DNA from: Sulfuritalea sp.
GTDB lineage: Bacteria; Pseudomonadota; Gammaproteobacteria; Burkholderiales; Rhodocyclaceae
Direction: 5' to 3'
NCBI GenBank assembly: GCA_021738105.1
Contig: JAIPCS010000003.1
Location: 1-51,877 of the forward strand
Length of the DNA stretch: 51,877 nt
The position numbers and the translations under genes are program-made. Within the stretch, counting starts at the first letter, position 1; every line of letters begins with the position of its first letter. The notes beneath the pieces are model-generated. The model did not search any database. It was not told the DNA's origin and worked only from the letters and a program-made list of their open reading frames with translations. Shown one piece after another: positions 34,583 to 43,400 of this stretch.

Positions 34583-35967
34583 GGCAAGATGTCCTCGCGG
34601 CGAGCCGACATATTCACGACCTTGACTACCGACCCCGTCGATTTATAGCGGAATGAGGCCCCATTTAAGCCACGAGCATTCACTGTGGCGGCGGGGACGG
34701 AGATCGAACCCAGAATAAACTCCTTACTATTGGTATAGCCAGCAGTTGACTCCGGGTCACGCACGACCACCCAAAGTTTGACCGCCATGACATCTTGCCA
34801 ATTGGCGGCCCCGCCCCAAGGGTCAGTCAATGCTGTTCCGGTGGTCGATCCGTTTGGCATTATTCGCTGCGGGTTGATGGTTGACCGGCCATAATCATCG
34901 ATCGAACCATTCACAACTCCATACTGAGTCCAGGAAACCGCACCATCTGAGGCTGTCCCGGTTTTGTGGACTGGCGGGCTGGTTCCCGTGACGCCCCCCC
35001 CGGCCGTAGAGTAGAGGTACTCAAGATTTCTTCGACCGGCGCCCGGCAGAACAGTTTCTAGCGGAGTCCACTGGTAACCTGACTGGTCGATGCCATATTC
35101 CAGATGCAAGTCGACCACGTTTGTGGAAATTGTCACAGGCGTCATGGCGCCTGCGCTCAGGTCAATCATTTTCAATGTGGGAGTATTGTCGCCGGCCTCA
35201 TTCTCGGATGCCACGTAAAACACTCGGGTGATCAGCTCCCAAACAGGTGCTCGGTCTGCTGCCACGGTCGAACAATCAAGCCGCTTTAGAGCGGGTGTGG
35301 CCGAGCCGACTGCTACGGTGAAGTCGCTTGATCCGATCTCACTTGGACAAGCGGAAACCTGGAGGTAGGTTTTACTGACGTTGAGCGTGCCGGCAATCGC
35401 TTCGTCGGTCGCCGGAGTTGTCCGTGCTCGCCGTATCATCAGGACATCGGTTCCCGCGAGATAGCTCGGCAGACATGCGGTGATATTGCTATCGATAGTT
35501 TGAGTGCCGCTACCGTTGTGTGCTTCAAACCCCAATATCGGTATTGGCAAACGTACAGTCCCGCTGCCGAGATTTGTCCAGCCTTGGGTCAGTAAAGCGG
35601 GCGAGCAAACGCCACCAACTTGTTCAAGTGCAGATATCGGCTGCCAGCTTACGGAAATCCAACGGCCAGCCGGCGTGTAGTTACCCCAAAATCCAGCCAG
35701 TCGAATGTCTTCAGACAGGGTTTCGATTGAAAACCGTGCATTGTCGATTTTCTGTCCGTCAAGATTCACCTGCTGCCGCGTTTTGATTGTCGACGCAAAT
35801 AGCGCCGCCAGCGCCGACAGCAACACCAATGAGATCGCCATTGCCACCATTATTTCGATAAGGGTAAATCCACGTTGAGCCGACAGCCCAAAGTTGGCAA
35901 CTGCGATACGGCGCGCATATATCGCTCCAATGACGCGGCCACTAGACAATAACGATAACGCCCTCAT
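34579..35967 (-). CDS. pilW: Type IV pilus minor pilin PilW
   Basis: 462 residues. The prepilin motif RGFTLIEIMVAMAISLVLLSALAALF identifies a class III-like signal; the SALAALF..TIKTRQQVNLDGQKIDNARFSIETLSEDIRLAGFWGNY region is characteristic of PilW. The leader before the cleavage Gly is 33 residues if ATG 35967 is used, much longer than usual; its end (RRIAVANFG) coincides with a degenerate copy of the dispersed repeat. It is larger than P. aeruginosa PilW (274). It starts 3 bp after pilV and overlaps pilX. Confidence 0.9.
   Translation of the reverse strand: MRALSLLSSGRVIGAIYARRIAVANFGLSAQRGFTLIEIMVAMAISLVLLSALAALFASTIKTRQQVNLDGQKIDNARFSIETLSEDIRLAGFWGNYTPAGRWISVSWQPISALEQVGGVCSPALLTQGWTNLGSGTVRLPIPILGFEAHNGSGTQTIDSNITACLPSYLAGTDVLMIRRARTTPATDEAIAGTLNVSKTYLQVSACPSEIGSSDFTVAVGSATPALKRLDCSTVAADRAPVWELITRVFYVASENEAGDNTPTLKMIDLSAGAMTPVTISTNVVDLHLEYGIDQSGYQWTPLETVLPGAGRRNLEYLYSTAGGGVTGTSPPVHKTGTASDGAVSWTQYGVVNGSIDDYGRSTINPQRIMPNGSTTGTALTDPWGGAANWQDVMAVKLWVVVRDPESTAGYTNSKEFILGSISVPAATVNARGLNGASFRYKSTGSVVKVVNMSARREDILP
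35889..35912 (+). repeat. Degenerate copy of the dispersed repeat (pilW leader)
   Basis: 18 of 24 positions match consensus without gaps, including AAAGT, GGC and the whole 3' part GCGATACGGC. Read by pilW as RRIAVANF, in the same phase as the algC and waaF copies. Confidence 0.45.
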
Positions 35968-35970
35968 GAT

Positions 35971-36612
35971 TTATCCACTTAGATTCGCAACTCGAATACG
36001 TCGACTGACACCTCGCCGCTTTGATGTAATCTGAGCGGACCCGCAGGTCAGATCCGCCGCGACAGCACCTGTGCCGTCGCGCCCCTGCCAAACGACATCG
36101 ATCTCATAAATATTTGTACTTTGAAGGAAAACACACCCACGGGCTTCGGCGAAGGAACCCCTCTTGGACGCGCTGCCAGCAGTTTCAGCGATCCCCTTCA
36201 GCGCCAGATCCCATTCGCACAGGTCGCTTTCCGAAACAGAACTTTTTGTGCCTCCTTGCGTGATCAACTTGCAACACCGGGCCTGAAGATTCAAATCGGC
36301 GGCATAGCCACCTGTGGTACACGAATTTGAGTACCCGGTGCCTAGCACGGTCTTGGTGCCACCACTTTGCATGTCGTAGGTATCTGGACTTGCGGGATTC
36401 TTTACCGCAGCCAGATTGGCTGCCATACGGTTGGCCAGATCTGCTACCAGATTGAGCGCTTGGCCGCGGGCAATCGCCTCAGCTTCAGCTGTCAATGCAC
36501 GCGCCTGCAAACCGGCGAGCCCCAACAAACCAATGGCGATGATGAACATGGTGATCAACACTTCGAGAAGCGTATAGCCGCGCCCAAAATTCGGTTTGAA
36601 TGTACCTATCAT
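35971..36612 (-). CDS. pilV: Type IV pilus modification/minor pilin PilV
   Basis: About 213 residues from ATG 36612 (MIGTFKPNFGRGYTLLEV), which overlaps the fimT stop as ATGA; 36618 is also possible. The prepilin cleavage site RG-YTLLEVLITMFIIAIGLLGLAGLQARAL with the LGLAGLQ signature is typical of PilV, which joins the priming complex with PilW and PilX. The C-terminal part has several cysteines (SNSCTTGGY, QARCCKLI, SDLCEWDL). Confidence 0.88.
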   Translation of the reverse strand: MIGTFKPNFGRGYTLLEVLITMFIIAIGLLGLAGLQARALTAEAEAIARGQALNLVADLANRMAANLAAVKNPASPDTYDMQSGGTKTVLGTGYSNSCTTGGYAADLNLQARCCKLITQGGTKSSVSESDLCEWDLALKGIAETAGSASKRGSFAEARGCVFLQSTNIYEIDVVWQGRDGTGAVAADLTCGSAQITSKRRGVSRRIRVANLSG

Positions 36613-37208
36613 GAACATGCCCCTACCGTGGCTTTTGCATTGCCCGCCGCCTCTATCGTTACACAGCGAGTCAGTGGGCTGGACGCCAAGTCGTTGACCA
36701 CCTGAATCTTTACTGCGGTTCCCGATTTGAGTCGCCCATTCCGTCCGAAAGTGATGATGCAGGGCGTGGAACTGCATGTAATGACACTGTATGCGACGTT
36801 TGCCACCGGTGCGTTGATGCGCATTACGTCAGGCCCCGGAGCCGGGGTCAGTGAAGTCGGATTTGGGAATGTACAGGTCGAGCTGCTGGAAAATACGATG
36901 CACCACCCATTATTGAAATCATCGCCCTTCGCGCGAATCGAAATGCCACTGCTTGCCGAGCTCGCGCCTGCCCCGAATTTGATGGCTTCGCTACGGGCCT
37001 GCATAACCGTAGTGATTAGCTCGAAGGTGGCACTTTTCATTTTCTGCGTATCCATCAGCGTACGAAAACCGGGGAGACCAATCGCCATAAGAATGCCCAT
37101 GATGGCCGTGACCATCAGTATTTCGATCAGGGTAAATCCGCCTGAAGCTGGTCGTCGGAGCATGGCAACGGCTGAGGGGGATGGATTCGTATCCATTGCC
37201 GCTACCAT
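36609..37208 (-). CDS. fimT: FimT/GspH-type minor pilin
   Basis: Up to 199 residues. Prepilin motif SGGFTLIEILMVTAIMGILMAIGLPGFRTL, then the GspH/FimT signature LITTVMQARSEAIKFG, a C-terminal disulfide-type pair and FGRNGRLKSGTAVKIQVV. FimT-like pilins can bind DNA in naturally transformable species. Starts at 37208 (overlapping the pilE stop), 37196 or 37163; the last (MLRRPASGGFTLIE) gives the short leader usual for type IVa pilins, but none has a clear ribosome binding site. Confidence 0.86.
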   Translation of the reverse strand: MVAAMDTNPSPSAVAMLRRPASGGFTLIEILMVTAIMGILMAIGLPGFRTLMDTQKMKSATFELITTVMQARSEAIKFGAGASSASSGISIRAKGDDFNNGWCIVFSSSSTCTFPNPTSLTPAPGPDVMRINAPVANVAYSVITCSSTPCIITFGRNGRLKSGTAVKIQVVNDLASSPLTRCVTIEAAGNAKATVGACS

Positions 37209-37801
37209 TCAGACATCGGCATTTGCAGGCCGAACTGATTGACATACATAGTGGGTTGCCCGGTTTGGATCGAATCGCTACGCGGAATCGCAGTTACTTG
37301 AAAAGTAGGCAGCCCGGCGAGTTCCGCATGCGTCGCAGTCGTCACTGGCGCGCAAATGGCGAAATTGTAGCTACTCAAGGCCTCCTGCGGCAAGGTAACG
37401 CCGAGCGCTGAAAACATCGTCGCCGATGTGGCCGTGCAGTCAGCTGTGGGCAAAGTGCTAGCGTCGGCCGGACATGCTGCGGTGCAATTTAGAAAATATC
37501 CGCTGCCTGCGGTAATCCCTGCACCAGTAAACTTAAGGTTTTGCACTATGTACTGTTCCTGCCGGCTGGCTACATCCAACAATACGGTCTTGGCTGCAGC
37601 TTTGTTGGCGCGGATCAGATATTCCTTGTAGCCCGGAATTGCAATCGACATGAGAATTCCGACAATTGCCACCGTAACAATCAGTTCAACTAGAGTAAAG
37701 CCACTCAACCGAGCCCCAAAGCGGGGGCGGCTAGCAGTTATGGATAGCGGTGTCTGCAAAACAGAACTCATTGTCTGAGCTAATTTTTGAGCGATGACCA
37801 T
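37202..37801 (-). CDS. pilE: PilE-like type IV pilin
   Basis: Up to 199 residues. Motif LSGFTLVELIVTVAIVGILMSIAIPGYKEYLIRANKAAAKTVLLDVASRQEQYIVQN places it in the PilE/ComE-like minor pilin group found at the head of fimT-pilVWX-pilY1 operons. The segment NLKFTGAG...YFLNCTAACPADA has the usual Cys-containing beta region. The leader before the cleavage Gly is 33 residues from ATG 37801 or 23 from ATG 37771. It is divergent from the sensor kinase gene; the operon promoter should lie in 37802-37997 but I cannot place it with confidence. Confidence 0.86.
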   Translation of the reverse strand: MVIAQKLAQTMSSVLQTPLSITASRPRFGARLSGFTLVELIVTVAIVGILMSIAIPGYKEYLIRANKAAAKTVLLDVASRQEQYIVQNLKFTGAGITAGSGYFLNCTAACPADASTLPTADCTATSATMFSALGVTLPQEALSSYNFAICAPVTTATHAELAGLPTFQVTAIPRSDSIQTGQPTMYVNQFGLQMPMSEW

Positions 37802-37957
37802 AGTAGCGATGATTCCCTCTATTACTCTCGTACGCCATCAGTTTAGACGGATTGTGCATAGGGGAAACCTGATCCAAAACGCTTGTCGTCCAAGCTTTCG
37901 TGACATTTCTCACAGTGCAGCGCCCAATCTTCTTTCTTTCGCGAATTGGCGGCTGTC

Positions 37958-37963
37958 TATAAT
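37958..37963 (+). promoter_or_regulatory. TATAAT -10-like hexamer upstream of the sensor kinase
   Basis: A perfect TATAAT lies 35 bp before the GTG start chosen for the kinase. If used, transcription starts near 37970, so any kinase start upstream of it (such as 37794) would not be translated. No good -35 is seen. Confidence 0.4.
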
Positions 37964-37997
37964 CAGCCGCAGGTTCTGCCTCTGGAGTTTTTCTGCC

Positions 37998-39257
37998 GTG
38001 TCGTTCGCTCATGCCGCCGAGGATATCACCATCGCATCATCGCGACAGCTGACGCTTTCGGCAATGATTCTGATCGGCATTACATTGGCCCTGGCGATGG
38101 GATTTGCCCTCTGGTCATGGCGCCGCCGGCATGGTCTGGCGCAGCGGCGTCGTCAGGCCGAAGTCGCCTTGAGAGCGTCCGAAGATCGCCTGCGTCAGGT
38201 GTCGAGTCAGTTGCCGGTGGCGTTGTTCGAGTACGTCGGCACGCCAGTACCGGCGTTTCGTTCAATTAGCGAGGGTGTGGCACGACTGTTGCCATCGACA
38301 TCCGCCGAAATAGTGCGCGATGCCCAGGTTTTTTTCGCTGGAATTCATGCGGATGACCTCGCCGGTCTTGTTTGGCGGGAAGCGGGAACGTTGCCCGCGG
38401 CGGAATTCGAGTGGGTTGGACGCAGTTTGAGAGGAACCGCCGAACAACCACGCTGGCTGCAAATTCGCGCGACCACAGAATTTGATGCAGGAGGCGAGCG
38501 TGCAATTCATGGCGTGATTCTCGATGTCACGGCCCTGAAAAGAGCGCAGCAGGATCTTGAACGCTCACGAATGGAGTTGCGCCGCCTCGCCAGTCATCGC
38601 GAGACTCGAGTCGAGCAGGAGCGGGCGCGCCTGGCCCGGGAGTTTCACGACGAGCTGGGCCAGGTTCTGAATACCGCGAGAATGCATCTGCAATTGCTCG
38701 AACGTACTCTTCCTGCCGTGTCGGTCGATGCCAGAGAGGCTGCACGCAACATCGACGCCATGATTGCCGATGCGTTTCGCAGCGTAAAAGCCATCGCCTC
38801 CGGCCTTCGTCCGGCGGCGCTCAATCTGGGCCTGACCGCGGCGGTGGAGTGGGTTGCTGCACGGGTCCTCGACCCGGCCTCGATTCAGTACCAGATATCG
38901 TGTGCACCGGAAGCCGACCGGCTGGATGACGACTACGCCATCGCCATGTTTCGCATCATCCAGGAATCGTTGAGCAATATTGTGCGTCATGCGCAGGCGC
39001 ACAAGGTGCGCATCGCTTTGAGTCGACACGAGAGCGAATTGCATCTTCTGGTGGAAGATGACGGCAAAGGCTTTGATGCAAAAAGTGTTGACCACGCCAC
39101 CCATTTTGGGTTGCTGGGAATATCCGAACGCGTCAAGTCGCTTGGCGGTCTGCTCGAGATTGACAGCGCTCCAGGTACCGGCACGCGCCTCGCGGTCAAG
39201 CTGCCACAAGTTTTACTGAAAACGGACAATGCAGACGGGAGTTCAAGCGCATCATGA
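37998..39257 (+). CDS. NarL-type sensor histidine kinase
   Basis: About 419 residues from GTG 37998 (preceded by TGGAG). One transmembrane helix after a short periplasmic start (AHAAEDITIASSRQLT then LIGITLALAMGFALWSW), then a PAS-like domain (about 70-185), a HisKA_3 dimerisation helix with the phosphoacceptor REFHDELGQVL (His near 217) and the HATPase domain with QESLSNIVRHA, EDDGKGFD and HFGLLGISERV. The frame is open back to 37794, but that part lacks any domain and overlaps pilE. It overlaps the response regulator by ATGA. The signal is unknown; the position between two pilin operons suggests pilus control, as inference only. Confidence 0.88.
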   Translation: MSFAHAAEDITIASSRQLTLSAMILIGITLALAMGFALWSWRRRHGLAQRRRQAEVALRASEDRLRQVSSQLPVALFEYVGTPVPAFRSISEGVARLLPSTSAEIVRDAQVFFAGIHADDLAGLVWREAGTLPAAEFEWVGRSLRGTAEQPRWLQIRATTEFDAGGERAIHGVILDVTALKRAQQDLERSRMELRRLASHRETRVEQERARLAREFHDELGQVLNTARMHLQLLERTLPAVSVDAREAARNIDAMIADAFRSVKAIASGLRPAALNLGLTAAVEWVAARVLDPASIQYQISCAPEADRLDDDYAIAMFRIIQESLSNIVRHAQAHKVRIALSRHESELHLLVEDDGKGFDAKSVDHATHFGLLGISERVKSLGGLLEIDSAPGTGTRLAVKLPQVLLKTDNADGSSSAS

Positions 39258-39886
39258 TCAGAATCATCATCGCTGACGATCACACGCTGTTTCGCGTCGG
39301 CCTCAAACAGATGCTGCAATCGTTTGCCGGGATTGAGGTGGTGAGAGAGGCCACCAATGCCGCCGAGACGCTCGCAGCCGCTAATGTGGGCGGTGCCGAG
39401 CTCATCGTCATGGACCTGACCATGCCCGGTGTCTCGGGTACCAGCCTCATCGAACAAACTAAAGCGGCGCAGCCCGATTTACCGATTTTGGTACTCAGCA
39501 TGCACGATGAGCCCGGAACAGTGCGACGGGCGCTGCAAGCGGGGGCGCTGGGATACATCACCAAAGGTTCCAGCCCGGACACTTTGCACACTGCGGTAAC
39601 GCGCGTGGGTGCCGGCGAGCGCTTTATCGATCCCACCATTGCCGAGTCGCTGGCGTTCGATACTGCGGCCCATGGTACCGATGATCCACACCAGAGTCTT
39701 AGCCAGCGCGAGTGGCAAGTGCTGCGGCTGATCGCACAAGGCGTGATGCTCAGTCAGATCGCCGAACAACTTCACCTCAGCCCGAAAACCGTCACGACTC
39801 ACAAGACGCACATTATGGAAAAGCTCCGCATCGGCAACAATGCCGAGCTGATCCGCTACGCCATCGAGCACAAGCTATTCGACTGA
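39254..39886 (+). CDS. NarL/FixJ-family response regulator
   Basis: 210 residues. Receiver domain with IIADDHTLFRVGL, the phosphorylated Asp in IVMDLTMPGVSG (about residue 54), VLSMHDEP and YITKGSSPDTL, then a LuxR-type helix-turn-helix SQREWQVLRLIAQGVMLSQIAEQLHLSPKTVTTHKTHIMEKL. It partners the upstream kinase (4-bp overlap) and is a DNA-binding regulator; the targets are not visible. Confidence 0.93.
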   Translation: MIRIIIADDHTLFRVGLKQMLQSFAGIEVVREATNAAETLAAANVGGAELIVMDLTMPGVSGTSLIEQTKAAQPDLPILVLSMHDEPGTVRRALQAGALGYITKGSSPDTLHTAVTRVGAGERFIDPTIAESLAFDTAAHGTDDPHQSLSQREWQVLRLIAQGVMLSQIAEQLHLSPKTVTTHKTHIMEKLRIGNNAELIRYAIEHKLFD

Positions 39887-39892
39887 GCGTTT

Positions 39893-40429
39893 GTGAATAC
39901 AACGATTAGGCGACTGGCCGGGCCCTTAGCCATTTCGCTGGCGTTGCATCTGGGCATCGGCGGGCTGTTTTCGCCATACACGCCGGAATACGCGCCGAAA
40001 AGAGCCACGACAGTTACGCTGAGGACGACTCTGCCAGCTGTGGATCACAGTTCCAATATCCCTGCGGTCGCGCCCGACAAGGATTTGCCGGCGACTATCG
40101 CTTCGGCAAAGTCACCCGACGCGGAAGGCAGTCTGACTCGAAAGGCGCGCTTTATCGTCGCTCCGAATCTTGCGGAGCTGGAGACAATACCGGTTCCATT
40201 TGGCGGCAAACTCGCGCTTCGTCTCCATGTGTCAGCCTTGGGTCGCGTGGATCGTGTGACCGTAATCAATGGTGATCCGGTACCCAGGGAGTTATTGGAC
40301 GGCCTCGTCGTCCGTTTGCAGCATGCCCAATTGATACCTGCAATGGCAGGATCTGTGGCGGTTGCCAGCACTCTCGATCTGGTGATCAGTATTGAACCGG
40401 CCCCGGTTCCTCTTTTGCGCGACCCGTGA
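39893..40429 (+). CDS. TonB-like protein with N-terminal membrane anchor
   Basis: 178 residues from GTG 39893, 6 bp after the response regulator and probably cotranscribed. One N-terminal membrane segment (GPLAISLALHLGIGGLF, containing the ALHLG motif often seen in TonB-like proteins), a Pro/Ala-rich periplasmic linker and a C-terminal domain (about 100-170) with LALRLHVSALGRVDRVTVINGDPVPRELLDGLV, resembling the TonB C-terminal fold. No ExbB/ExbD genes lie nearby. It may link inner and outer membrane, but the function is not known. Confidence 0.65.
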   Translation: MNTTIRRLAGPLAISLALHLGIGGLFSPYTPEYAPKRATTVTLRTTLPAVDHSSNIPAVAPDKDLPATIASAKSPDAEGSLTRKARFIVAPNLAELETIPVPFGGKLALRLHVSALGRVDRVTVINGDPVPRELLDGLVVRLQHAQLIPAMAGSVAVASTLDLVISIEPAPVPLLRDP

Positions 40430-40453
40430 GCCGTATCGCCATCGCCGACTTTT
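40430..40453 (-). repeat. Dispersed 24-bp repeat, copy 5 (intergenic, inverted)
   Basis: Read on the minus strand: AAAAGTCGGCG then ATGGCGATACGGC; one difference (A at position 12). It fills most of the 38-bp space between the convergent TonB-like and mshQ genes, so it is not tied to a protein sequence. Confidence 0.8.
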
Positions 40454-40467
40454 TACGATTGAGCTGA

Positions 40468-43400
40468 TTAGTAGCGTTCGCGCAGATAGATGTAGGGCGC
40501 TTTGGGCGAGCCGAACTTCAGCCGGGCGGTCGGACTTTCGTTCCAGGCACCAGCACTGGTCCAGGTGCCCATGAGCCAGGGGAAGTTCGTGCTCAGGTCG
40601 AGCGTCAGATCAACACTTCCCACCGCGGTGGTGCAGTCCGGGCTGGGGCCGCCCTCGCAGGGCCGATTCAGAATAATGGTGCCGATGCCCTGATTAAGCG
40701 TGGTTGGATTCGCGGCCGTCATCCAGTTTCCGGTGCTGCCTGCGCCTGTGTTCGGGTCGGTGCCGGTGATGCGGAAATTGGAGTTGGCAAGCTGGTTGGT
40801 CACCGTGGCCGGTGCCCGATAAGTCACCCCCAGACTACCAATGGCGGGCGTGAAGCTGGTGCAACTGTCTGCGGTATTGGTGAGCCATTGCGTGCAGGCC
40901 GAGCCCCCGACTGCTTTGCAGTACAGGCTGCGCACCGCCACCCGGATCGGAAGCAGTTCCGAACCGTAGCTGTTGTCCATCCGCAGCATGCCAAAGCGCT
41001 GCTCCGGCGCGCCGAGCGAAACAGGGGCTGAAACCGTCACGCCATCGGAATCGACCGGCGAGCTGCTCACCGTAGTGGTGGTTGGAACTGCCGGAGCCGT
41101 CGGTCGGGTGATCTGGTGCTTGGCGGTCACCGTCGTAGTGCCGGCGACCCAGGTGTTGCCGTTGGTCGCCGTCGGTGCAGTGGCGCTGGCGGCAATTGCC
41201 GCACCTGCCGGCTGACTTGGCGCCCAGCTGCTGGCCGCAAAACCGAAGCCGGGACTGCTGGTGGAGGCGGGTGCCGCGCCCCATGCGGTCAGCGGCAGTT
41301 TCGCCAGGCTCGCCGCGTTGCCGATACCGACATAATTGGCGGTGGTCGCGTTGCTGCTGTTTTCTGCCGTCAGGGTAAACGTCGTGGTGAATCCGTCCTG
41401 ACCGAAATACGTGAAGGTGCCGCATCCCGGCACGATGGAGTTTGCCGTGATCGACAAATGATCCGGTACGAAGCGTCCCGCCGATGTCGATCCGCAGACG
41501 TAGTAGCCGGCGCAGGATGCGGCGGTGTCGCTGGCATCAACGGTGGCGAAGGCGGAATCCTGAAGTGTCAAGGTGAACGCTCCCACCTCCGCATAGGTGG
41601 CCAGATTCGAGGTGAGAACACCTGAAGCAAAGGTGCTTGCCGTTCCCAGAACAAAGGGGAACGTGCCTGCCGTGCACGCGGTCCCCGCGCAGGCACTGGT
41701 CGTCACTGCCGGAGTGCCGGTGTAATTGAGGGTTGTCGCACTCGCGCTGTTTTTGGCGGTGGCGGTGACGGTAAACGCTTGGCCTGCCTTGTGAATCACT
41801 CCTGTGCAGCCGACCGGCGTGTTGACGGCACTGCAACCTGGGCCGGTGGCGGAGGTGTTGTTCAAGCTGCGCGTGGTCCCGATCGTCGTCCAGGTGTTGT
41901 CCGTGGCGCTCACGATCAGGGTGTTCGGCCGGATCGAAAAGTTGTCTGTCGAGCAACCGATTTTGCTGCTGCCGCCGACGTTCGTCACTCGCACGCGTAC
42001 GTCCCGGTAGGCTTCAGGCACGGTGAACGGCCCGACGTTAATCAGTCCGTTGTCGCTCGGGGAAAACGCTGGATTCGGAGTCAACGTCGGCGTAATCACG
42101 GTCCAGGTGTTGCGGCAGTTGTAGGCGTCGAGCGCACCGCCGTTGTTGCTGGCATCGAGCAGTTCGACGAGTACGGTGCTGTTGTAACTGGTATTGCGGG
42201 TGCCGTTGGTTTTCAGTGCCACCAGATCGAGCGTGAACGCGGTACCGGCAATCTTGGTGGTAATGCGACTGTTGGTGGACGTGGTGGTATTGGTACAGTT
42301 GGCATTCGGTGCGGCGGCAACGTCGCAGGCATTGAAAGCACCGAATAGTGCAACATTGACCGTCAGCGTCGCCGATGCTGCCGAGATGCTGCCCCAACTG
42401 CTGGATACCGTTCCGGTACTGTTGAGGTAGCTGCCTGCAGTCGCGCTGGTGACGTTTACCGTCACCGTACAATTGCTCGACGCCGGGATCGTGCCACCGC
42501 TCAATGCCACTGAACCACCGTCATTGGCTGCAGTTACCGTGCCGCCGCAAGAAGTTGCCCCGCCCGCGCTGGACGTGTTGACCAGCCCGGCCGGGTAGGT
42601 ATCGGTAAAGGCAACGCCGGTGATGGGCGAAGCGGTGGGATTGGTCAGGGTGATGGTCAGCAGCGAGGCAGCGCCTTCCGAAATGGAGTTTGAAGCAAAC
42701 GATTTGGTGACGTAAGGCGCAAGCACGATCAGGTCGGAATCCGAGGCCGAACTGGTATTGCTGCCGATGGTGATGGAGGCGGTTTTGATCAGGTTGCTGC
42801 CCAGGTTGGCAGTGCCTGCCAGCGTGGCATTGATGGCAAAGCTCAGGCTGCCGTTGTTGGGCAGGCTGGCGGAGGGAATGGTGATGCCTGCACCCTGCAT
42901 GGCGGTGATCATTGCCGCGCTTGTCATGGCCGGACAGGTGGCGCCGCCGCTGGCAGTGCATACCACGCTATTGATGGTCAGCGGTGTCAATGGGTCGGTC
43001 ACGGCCGGGCTTTTGAATACCGAGTCTTGCAAGGTTCCCCCGGAGTTGTTCGTGACGGCTGCGGTGTACGTGGTGTTGGCTCCGGGATTGATGCTGGTAA
43101 TGCCATCGCTGATGGTGACGACCGGCAGTACCACGACATTGATGGCCACGCTGCTCAGCGGCGCGTTGCACTTTGCCGAGGTGCCGGGCACGGGGTACAG
43201 ATTGGACGTGCACAGGCTGCCGATTGGACTCTTTTGGGAGTTCCAGCTTATGGAAAAAGGTACGAACAATTTTCCTCCGCTGCTGGGGCTCGCGTAGCAG
43301 GGCAGGCTGACACCGGTCATGCGTTTGACGCCGGAACCGGTGCCTCCGTTGATCGAACTGTTGCCATCGCCGCAGCTGTCTGCGGTTCCTTGCGGGACGC

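Noticed and set aside
37850..37970. Minus-strand mini-frame with a haem-like CEKCH motif upstream of pilE
   Set aside because: No start codon, about 40 codons only, and it lies in the pilE-kinase promoter space; most likely chance.
37794..37997. Longer form of the sensor kinase beginning at ATG 37794
   Set aside because: The added 68 residues have no domain, overlap the start of pilE, and lie upstream of the likely -10 hexamer; GTG 37998 with TGGAG fits better.
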